From NCBI GenBank assembly GCA_027858995.1, contig JAQIBP010000054.1:44018-108017 (forward strand): a stretch of 64,000 nt of DNA. Direction: 5' to 3'. The position numbers were made by a program, and so were the translations under genes. The notes beneath the pieces were generated by a model that saw only the letters and a program-made list of their open reading frames with translations, was not told where the DNA came from and did not search any database. Source of the stretch: Deltaproteobacteria bacterium. Lineage in GTDB: Bacteria; Desulfobacterota; Desulfobacteria; Desulfobacterales; Desulfobacteraceae. Shown in pieces: positions 57,307-64,000 of the stretch (its first letter is position 1; each line of letters opens with the position of its first letter).

Positions 57307-58209
57307 CTAAATCAATGGTTTATATACAGCACTCTTCATAATAACAAATCTCATGGCAAGATCCCCTGCACAAACAGATGCCAGTCTTAAAAAGATCAAA
57401 AAGCCATTGGTGTCTCCACCCCACATGATCAGGGTTAAAATCAGGGGAAGGACAACACCGAGTCCGACCACGCCAATTAAAGAGATCTTTAAAAGCTCTT
57501 CATTTGTTAAATTTTTAATGGATTCCTTTCCAATATCACTTGCATGCCAGGTTCCCCATACATAGAGAAGCAGACATAAAAAGTAGGCAAAGAAAAAGAC
57601 TTCAGCCCAGATTTCCATTCCCGAAGCAAACCCTGCAGTACCGGACACTGCAGCCATTAACTGCAGTACCTGCTGACCCACCCAGATGCCGGATATAACA
57701 GACAAAGGCAGAACCATTGTTGAACTCCAGGCTGGAAGTGCTTTGATGACATTCATGGTGGCAAAACCATGGGAAATAATTAAAAGGCATAAAATTGCCA
57801 TAATAGTATTAAATACCATATTAAAGCCACCTGCAGTTACAATCTGTAAAAAGCCCAAAGCTGCGAACGCCCCAATTATCCACATACCGCGAGCCAATTC
57901 CGAGGTGTTGGGTTTCATGAACATTCGCCAGGCTCTTGTTGGCTGACCAAGGTACAATACATGGATAAGTCCGCCAAGAAACAAAGTTATCAGCCAGCCA
58001 AGGATAAGACCAGCCTTATATTCATAAAAAAGTGAAACAAAATAGAGTCCGGCTCCAATTTCAGAAAAAAAGAACGCCAGCCACAGAAATATACCTTTTT
58101 TATCAATCCACTCCCGCTGACGGGTTGGATTCATCATCCACTCATAGGGTTTGAGTCCGCTTCCATCAGGAGGAAACATTGTCTGTACAAGTTCGTGTAT
58201 TTTACCCAT
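57307..58209 (-). CDS. NrfD/PsrC-like membrane subunit
   Basis: Multi-TM, LYLGQPTRAWRMFMKPNTSELARGMWII; start MGKIHE chosen because of the GGAGGA RBS. Confidence 0.88.
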   Translation of the reverse strand: MGKIHELVQTMFPPDGSGLKPYEWMMNPTRQREWIDKKGIFLWLAFFFSEIGAGLYFVSLFYEYKAGLILGWLITLFLGGLIHVLYLGQPTRAWRMFMKPNTSELARGMWIIGAFAALGFLQIVTAGGFNMVFNTIMAILCLLIISHGFATMNVIKALPAWSSTMVLPLSVISGIWVGQQVLQLMAAVSGTAGFASGMEIWAEVFFFAYFLCLLLYVWGTWHASDIGKESIKNLTNEELLKISLIGVVGLGVVLPLILTLIMWGGDTNGFLIFLRLASVCAGDLAMRFVIMKSAVYKPLI

Positions 58210-58222
58210 TTTATCTCCTCCT

Positions 58223-60829
58223 CTAATCTTTATAAATTTTAACTGCAACAGCAGTTTCAATATTACCGGTTATTGGATCATAATGCCTCAGATATGAAGG
58301 CAGCAGTTTACAAAAATTGGACCCTTTGCCTTTGGCAATTGGCCTGCCATCTGCCCAGAGACCACCCTGACCAGATATACCTACAACTCTCGGGCTTTGA
58401 GCTTCCATGGTTTTAACAATACCATTTTCTTTGACGCCATACCTGTTTTCAAGCCAGATAACATCCCCATCCTTCATTCCTCTTTCTCGTGCTATATCAG
58501 TATTCAAAGTGATAGTGAACGTATAGGGACACATCTTTGAAACTTCATCAATATAAGGATTTTGAAAAGTAGTATTATTAGTATGAAGGATATCTCTATA
58601 GGAAAAAGCCAGAAGATCATATTCATTGTCAAGCTCTCTATAGGAAATTGGCACAAACCAGGATGGTATTGGCGTATATTGATCCAGTTCCATCTCAAGG
58701 TCAAACCCGGTATCTTCTATAATTTTATCAATAGCTCTTCTATCATGGATCAAAAACTCCATATAAATAGGACAACGACTTTCAGTATTCCATCTCCAGT
58801 AGACATCTTCAATGGGTTTATGCCATGTTGCATAGCCACGCTCTTCTATCATCTCTTTATCATCGCCATAGACCCATCTCATATACCGCTCCCCAATCTC
58901 TTTCCAGGTCAAAAATTCCCCTGGTTTGATCTTGAGTTCTTCATCGGTGACACCATAGTAATTGTTCAGGCTTTCATTAAATTTATCAAGAACACCAACT
59001 CTGTGGGCAACATCCATATAAACATCCATGAAAAATCTTGATTCTCCAATTGGTTCGGCAACCGGATTTTGCAGATGCACATACCAATCTTCATTGGAAG
59101 GAGATCCTGAAAAGAAGAATGCATCAATTTCAGAAGACCAGCAGTCTTTTTCAAGATATGAAACATCGGGCAGAATAATATCGCCAATTGCCTGGTCAGT
59201 CTCATTGACCCAGAGATCATTTTGAACAACAAAACAGTCTTTAAAATTTTCAATGGCAACATCCCAGTCTGACTGGCTGATGATAAAGTTGGCGGCAATA
59301 CCAAATATCATTTCAGGTTTAGCACCCATGCCGAATTTCTCGTGGATATAATCTTTCTCTTTAACATAGGGAATATGGGAAAGAGTACAGTGTGTCCAGA
59401 AATTCACACATCCACTATTATCACATGGAACAGAAGGTGTATGTACAGGCCATGGATCATGTGAAAAAAATACAGCTGGAATCAGAACGCCATCTTTACC
59501 AATTCTTGGCATACGTTCATACTGCCCGCCAGGATATTTTCTTCTCTTGGAAGGCCATCCCATTGTTCCTCCTGGAACATCTTCCGCACCCACAAGCTGA
59601 CTTATGAGATCGATTGAAGCCACCTGGTGAATACCGTTGGTATGTCCTTGAGAACCTCTAAAGGTAACTGAAGATACTGGTCTGTACGGAAATGTCTGTC
59701 CTTCAATTGTTATTGTTGAACCAATCTGAGCATTATCCACCCAGTCTTTGGCAATCTGGAGAATAGTTCCAACAGGAACTGTTGATATCTCTGATGCCCA
59801 TTCAGGAGTAAATTGTTTTAAATGCTCTTTTACAGCCATGAAACATGGTCTGCATTTTTCTCCATTATGCTCATAATCACCCTCAAGGCTGAAATCTTCA
59901 TAGGCTATGGATTTATCGTCGAATTCCTTGATTTTTTGTGCTTTGTTATCAAAAACAAGGGGTTTATCACTGTTCTCATCACGAATAAAGGTGCCATCTT
60001 CTCTGATAAGATATACATAATTTGTCTTGGCTTTCAAATAAAACTCATCAATTTCGCCCCGGGTATTCAAGATATAATTTGCAATTGCAAGCCCTACTGT
60101 TGTATCAGTTCCAGGAAGAATTGGCACCCACTCTGTAGCTTTCCCGCCTGCAAAGTTACCCATTGGATCAAATACAACTTCTCTGGTGCCACGTCTGATG
60201 GCATCAGCTCTAAGCCTTGCATTTGTCATGGCAGAGTGTCCGGAACCTGTACCTTTACTTGAACCCCATTTAAGAACATATTTGGTATAGCGCCAGTCAG
60301 GAGCTATGGACCATGCACCATGGATCAAACCACCCAGCATATGGGCTGCATTTCCACAATGAAGACTGCCGCCGCCGATAATAAAGTTACCATTATTTTT
60401 AACACCAAAAGCCTGGGCATAAAAATAAGGGTGATTATGAGGGCCGTCACTGGCTCTCATGGTCTGGTTTGTAAAAAGAATCTTGTTGGGATCATCTTCC
60501 ATGATTTTTTTCTTTTTAGTGGATATGATCTCAAGGGCTTCTTCCCACTCAATCTCTTTCCATTTAGGATCAACTCCAATACCTTTTTCAGGGTTGGTCC
60601 TCAATAGCGGCTTTTTAATCCTGTTGGGATCATAATAATACATAAGTCCTGCCACGCCTTTGCCACAAAGACTGGACCCGGTTCCTCCCATGGTACTGTC
60701 TTTAATACCTTCAATTTTGACAGGCATGCCATTTACCACTCTGACTCTTGCAGAACAACCGCAATAACATACGCCACAGGTGGTATTTACCCATTTATCT
60801 TCCCATATTTCATCTGTTTTATAGGTCAT
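58223..60829 (-). CDS. molybdopterin oxidoreductase catalytic subunit (Psr/Phs/Ttr-like)
   Basis: TTCGVCYCGCSARVRVVNGMPVKIEG...SLCGKG [4Fe-4S]; MGD-binding repeats; C-terminal molydopterin dinucleotide domain. Confidence 0.92.
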   Translation of the reverse strand: MTYKTDEIWEDKWVNTTCGVCYCGCSARVRVVNGMPVKIEGIKDSTMGGTGSSLCGKGVAGLMYYYDPNRIKKPLLRTNPEKGIGVDPKWKEIEWEEALEIISTKKKKIMEDDPNKILFTNQTMRASDGPHNHPYFYAQAFGVKNNGNFIIGGGSLHCGNAAHMLGGLIHGAWSIAPDWRYTKYVLKWGSSKGTGSGHSAMTNARLRADAIRRGTREVVFDPMGNFAGGKATEWVPILPGTDTTVGLAIANYILNTRGEIDEFYLKAKTNYVYLIREDGTFIRDENSDKPLVFDNKAQKIKEFDDKSIAYEDFSLEGDYEHNGEKCRPCFMAVKEHLKQFTPEWASEISTVPVGTILQIAKDWVDNAQIGSTITIEGQTFPYRPVSSVTFRGSQGHTNGIHQVASIDLISQLVGAEDVPGGTMGWPSKRRKYPGGQYERMPRIGKDGVLIPAVFFSHDPWPVHTPSVPCDNSGCVNFWTHCTLSHIPYVKEKDYIHEKFGMGAKPEMIFGIAANFIISQSDWDVAIENFKDCFVVQNDLWVNETDQAIGDIILPDVSYLEKDCWSSEIDAFFFSGSPSNEDWYVHLQNPVAEPIGESRFFMDVYMDVAHRVGVLDKFNESLNNYYGVTDEELKIKPGEFLTWKEIGERYMRWVYGDDKEMIEERGYATWHKPIEDVYWRWNTESRCPIYMEFLIHDRRAIDKIIEDTGFDLEMELDQYTPIPSWFVPISYRELDNEYDLLAFSYRDILHTNNTTFQNPYIDEVSKMCPYTFTITLNTDIARERGMKDGDVIWLENRYGVKENGIVKTMEAQSPRVVGISGQGGLWADGRPIAKGKGSNFCKLLPSYLRHYDPITGNIETAVAVKIYKD

Positions 60830-60843
60830 ATTTTCCCCTGTTA

Positions 60844-61500
60844 TTAATCTATATAATACACTGCTGGTTCAGTGCCAAATTCTTTTCTAAGTTGTTTGCC
60901 CTTTTTCTCCATGATCAGACGATTTACTTCACTGTCAGGATCATTAAGGTCACCAAACACCCTTGCGTTGACCGGGCAGATAGTGACACAGGCAGGAGTT
61001 GCCTCTTCATCCTTACCAGGTTCAAGGCCTTTTTTCATGCCGTCTTCCAGTCTTTCTGAACAGAAATTGCATTTAATAACTGTCCCGACTTTAAAGGGAT
61101 AAAGTTTTTCTCCAAGCAATTCCAGCTGTGTTTTACCCTGACCTGGAAAATATTCCCTGTCCTTGACTTCCTGGTCATAATAAGTTCTCTGCTGGTAGGG
61201 ACAACTTACAAGACATGCCCTGCATCCAACACATTTGTCATCATCAACCTCAACAATACCGTCTTCTCTGATATAAGTTGCTCCTGTTGGACATGCTTCC
61301 ACGCATGCCGCTTCAGAGCAATGATTACAAAGAATCGGATAGATCAATTTGCTTGATGACGGAAATTTCCCGGTTTCTCCAATCAGCACCCTGTTAAAAA
61401 ATACTCCAGGAGGAAGAAAGTGTTCCTCTTTACATGCTATTGTGCAGCCCCAACAAGCGATACACCTTTTTACGTCGATTACCATTCCCCATCTCGGCAT
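60844..61500 (-). CDS. PsrB-like 4Fe-4S ferredoxin subunit
   Basis: CIACWGCTIACKEEH, CNHCSEAACVEACPTGATY, CVGCRACLVSCPYQ, CVTICPVNARVFGD. Confidence 0.95.
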   Translation of the reverse strand: MPRWGMVIDVKRCIACWGCTIACKEEHFLPPGVFFNRVLIGETGKFPSSSKLIYPILCNHCSEAACVEACPTGATYIREDGIVEVDDDKCVGCRACLVSCPYQQRTYYDQEVKDREYFPGQGKTQLELLGEKLYPFKVGTVIKCNFCSERLEDGMKKGLEPGKDEEATPACVTICPVNARVFGDLNDPDSEVNRLIMEKKGKQLRKEFGTEPAVYYID

Positions 61501-61545
61501 AACAGCTCCTTTATTTTTTGTAGTTTTAAAATGTGAAATTTTTTA

Positions 61546-62094
61546 TCACATCTCGTATATTTTAACCTCTTCAAATCCTCTTTTTGTACACACAATATTT
61601 GCTGCAAGCTTTTTACCGGAAAAATAATCCTGCAAAGCCTCACAGCACGGTTCAATATCCAGCAGACCCGACATTTTTGCAAATGCTCCTGCAATTACAG
61701 TATTGGGTATTGGAAGACCGATCTCTTCAAGGGCAATTTTATTGGCATCAATAATACCCACTTTTTTCAAATTTTCATGGGAGACACTCAAAGTATCAGC
61801 ACTGTCATTGAGCAGCATCATGCCGCCCGGTTTCAACCCTTTAAAAACAAGCTCTGAGTCTCTCTGGCTTGGGTCAAGCACCACAAGAATATCTGGATTA
61901 TAGATTTGTGTTTTTTCCCTGACCGGCTTATCTGAAAATCTTCCAAATGCTGTAACAGGTGCTCCCCTTCTCTCAAACCCGAACATTGGAAAACTTGCGC
62001 CAAACTGTCCTGTTCTGGCAAAAGCATTGGCAAGAATTTTTGATGTCGTAACAACACCCTGGCCTCCTCTGCCATGGAATCTGACTTCACTCAT
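61546..62094 (-). CDS. 2-oxoacid:ferredoxin oxidoreductase gamma subunit
   Basis: VRFHGRGGQGVVTTSKILANAF; start MSEVRF preferred over ORF track 62142. Confidence 0.9.
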   Translation of the reverse strand: MSEVRFHGRGGQGVVTTSKILANAFARTGQFGASFPMFGFERRGAPVTAFGRFSDKPVREKTQIYNPDILVVLDPSQRDSELVFKGLKPGGMMLLNDSADTLSVSHENLKKVGIIDANKIALEEIGLPIPNTVIAGAFAKMSGLLDIEPCCEALQDYFSGKKLAANIVCTKRGFEEVKIYEM

Positions 62095-62111
62095 TTTTAA
62101 GTTTCCTCCTT

Positions 62112-63068
62112 TTAATCTTCTGCAGATACAGGAAGCTGACACTCTGCTTCCAATACACTCAAACCGCCCAGTATACAGTATTCATAATCTATATCTTCCT
62201 GGAGAATCTCAAGATCTTCTTCATTAAGATGTGCAAATTTTTTAATTAATTCAGTATAAGTTGATACAGGTTTGGGTTTTTTAACGGTTTGGGTCATCCT
62301 GACTTTACCATTTTCTGCTTCCCAGAGCGGGAAATAATTGGACTTTACTGCTCTTCTACATACTTCAACGGTATTTTCAGGGGCATATCCCCACCCGGTT
62401 GGACAGGGGGCAAAAACATGCAGGAATGCAAAACCTCTCTCTTTGGCTTCCTTTGCTTTAAGCAGTTTTTTCGCAAGATCTTCCAGATTGCTCAAAGTTG
62501 CAGTGGCAGTATATGGAATCTTATGCATTGCCATTTTTAAAGCAAGATTCATTCTTCTTAAATTTTTACCTTTGGCAATTAATCCTGCAGGTGTGGTGGT
62601 TGTACTTGCTCCAAATGGAGTTGTACCACTTTTCTGGATACCGGTATTCATATATCCTTCATTATCATAACAGATGTAGATAAAGGGTTCATTTCTTTCA
62701 GCTGCTCCTGAAAGATTGCCAAACCCAATATCCGCAGCTGTTCCATCACCGTTAAAACATACCACTGTATTATCAATGCCGGCTTTTTTATAATATCTTG
62801 CAAGACCTGTTGCATTTGCAGCAGCTCCGGTCATCAAAGTTCCAAAATAGGAGAGCGTATGCCATGACTGTTTATTCTGCCCAAGGAGTACAGGAGCAGA
62901 GCATGAAGGAGTACCTGTAATTACAATATCATTGCCCAGAATTTTTGGTATCAATCTTATCAAAAGTTCAAGACTGCAGCCGGGGCAGAATGCAACACCT
63001 TTTGAAAAAGGATCATCATGTTTGAAATAATCCAGGACTTTTGTAAGTTTGCCTTTTTTTTGTGTCAT
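62112..63068 (-). CDS. 2-oxoacid:ferredoxin oxidoreductase beta (TPP) subunit
   Basis: FCPGCSLELLIRLI, NGDGTAADIGFGNLSGAAERN, CYDNEGYMNTGIQKSGTTPFGA. Confidence 0.92.
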   Translation of the reverse strand: MTQKKGKLTKVLDYFKHDDPFSKGVAFCPGCSLELLIRLIPKILGNDIVITGTPSCSAPVLLGQNKQSWHTLSYFGTLMTGAAANATGLARYYKKAGIDNTVVCFNGDGTAADIGFGNLSGAAERNEPFIYICYDNEGYMNTGIQKSGTTPFGASTTTTPAGLIAKGKNLRRMNLALKMAMHKIPYTATATLSNLEDLAKKLLKAKEAKERGFAFLHVFAPCPTGWGYAPENTVEVCRRAVKSNYFPLWEAENGKVRMTQTVKKPKPVSTYTELIKKFAHLNEEDLEILQEDIDYEYCILGGLSVLEAECQLPVSAED

Positions 63069-63070
63069 AA

Positions 63071-64000
63071 TTAAAGCCCTCCTTCTTTTGAATCACTTGC
63101 TCTCTGGGCTTCGGGATATGAAACCCATGTGACTTCTCGGACATCTTTGCCCGTAGCAAGATCACAGATTGTGTCGATCATCTGACCGACATTGGCTGTT
63201 GTTATATCTGTATTTGCAATACCATCAATAAAACTTACCATCCTGGCGCCCTCAAGCTGTGTCTCAAAGGCTTTTAACTCAGTATAAATGGGACCGCCCT
63301 TAAATCCAAAATTAAGGCTTCTGTCCACAACACCGATTGCTTTTTTACCCTTAAGAGCCTTAACCATTACCTCTGAAGGAAATGGTCTGTACATTCGTAT
63401 CTTTAAAAGACCAACCTTGATACCTTGATTTCTCTTCTCATCAATAACAGTTTTAATTGTGCCGCACATGGATCCGGAGCCCACAAGTATAACATCTGCA
63501 TCATCCATGCGGTACTCTTCAATCTGACCGCCGTAACTGCGGCCGAAAATATCCTCAAACTCTCTGTCAATCTGTTCAAATTTGGCCTTAGACCTCTCCA
63601 TGGCTGAAACATGCTTATATCTAAGTTCAAGATAGCCACCAAGAATTCCATGGGAGCCGCAGCCAAGTTTTCCACCAGGTGTAAGTTTAACTCTCTCAGG
63701 CTGATCTTTTAACACAGAGAGAAATTTATCTACATCTTCCTGAAAAGGGACATCCACACCCTCGGAGAGATAGGAGAGATAGAATCCGTCATAATGTACC
63801 ATTACAGGCACCTGGATATCATAATCTTCAGCAAGGCGATAGGCCTGAATAACAAGATCAATAACTTCCTGACAGTCTTCTGCAATGAGAAAAATCCAGC
63901 CTGCATCCCTTGTGGAAATCATATCCTGCTGTCCTGAAGAGACAGCAATAATTCCGGGAGTTTCACGGTTTACATTAACCATGACCACAGGAGCTCTTGC
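63071..64000 (-). CDS. 2-oxoacid:ferredoxin oxidoreductase alpha subunit, 5' truncated by window edge
   Basis: Frame open to the window end (ARAPVVMVNVNRETPG); VLVGSGSMCGTIKTVIDEKRNQGIKVGLLKIRMYRPFP. Confidence 0.92.
   Translation of the reverse strand, partial: ARAPVVMVNVNRETPGIIAVSSGQQDMISTRDAGWIFLIAEDCQEVIDLVIQAYRLAEDYDIQVPVMVHYDGFYLSYLSEGVDVPFQEDVDKFLSVLKDQPERVKLTPGGKLGCGSHGILGGYLELRYKHVSAMERSKAKFEQIDREFEDIFGRSYGGQIEEYRMDDADVILVGSGSMCGTIKTVIDEKRNQGIKVGLLKIRMYRPFPSEVMVKALKGKKAIGVVDRSLNFGFKGGPIYTELKAFETQLEGARMVSFIDGIANTDITTANVGQMIDTICDLATGKDVREVTWVSYPEAQRASDSKEGGL

Noticed and set aside
1-64000. CRISPR arrays, prophage modules, rRNA or tRNA genes
   Set aside because: No regularly spaced repeats, phage structural genes or cloverleaf/rRNA signatures were recognised by eye; tRNAscan-SE/Infernal would be needed to exclude small RNAs.

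Overview
AT-rich chromosomal window. Gene content (CooS, rubrerythrins, Psr/NrfD-type molybdoenzyme, POR, selenium use) suggests an anaerobic sulfate-reducer-like deltaproteobacterium (Desulfobacterota); this is inference, since no 16S is present. Left to right it contains: a truncated HAMP/adenylate cyclase; a Cus/Czc-type heavy-metal RND efflux operon (two TolC-like proteins, adaptor, pump, small Met/His-rich protein) behind a good sigma-54 -24/-12 element and a 20-22 bp palindromic UAS candidate; a porin; cytochrome c; methyltransferase; Ser/Thr kinase plus PP2C; a flavodoxin-reductase/LMW-phosphatase-like fusion; a ZraSR/NtrC-type two-component system; a redox and oxygen-stress island (ferritin-like proteins, rubrerythrins, rubredoxins, ferredoxin, TVP38-flavoprotein fusion, rhodanese, DUF547, MTAP, TIGR04283-like glycosyltransferase); orphan CooS; SelO; Mn and ZIP transporters; Lon; MetF; Xaa-Pro peptidase; PatB-type aminotransferase; a full branched-chain amino-acid ABC operon; a DUF2080-like/GNAT pair; a Psr-like Mo-enzyme operon; and a POR-type operon running off the right edge. 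Strongest observations: (1) a probable selenocysteine-containing rhodanese-ferritin fusion, with in-frame UGA exactly at the rhodanese catalytic Cys and a bSECIS-like hairpin, which the ORF track splits in two; (2) a MITE-like dispersed repeat family whose stems change in a compensatory way around a conserved 29-nt loop; (3) a predicted sigma-54/ZraR-type circuit for the metal efflux operon; (4) an unannotated rubredoxin with a non-canonical ATT start and a Cys-to-Tyr iron-ligand change; (5) a partial arsenosugar-pathway-like gene set. No CRISPR array, rRNA or tRNA was recognised.
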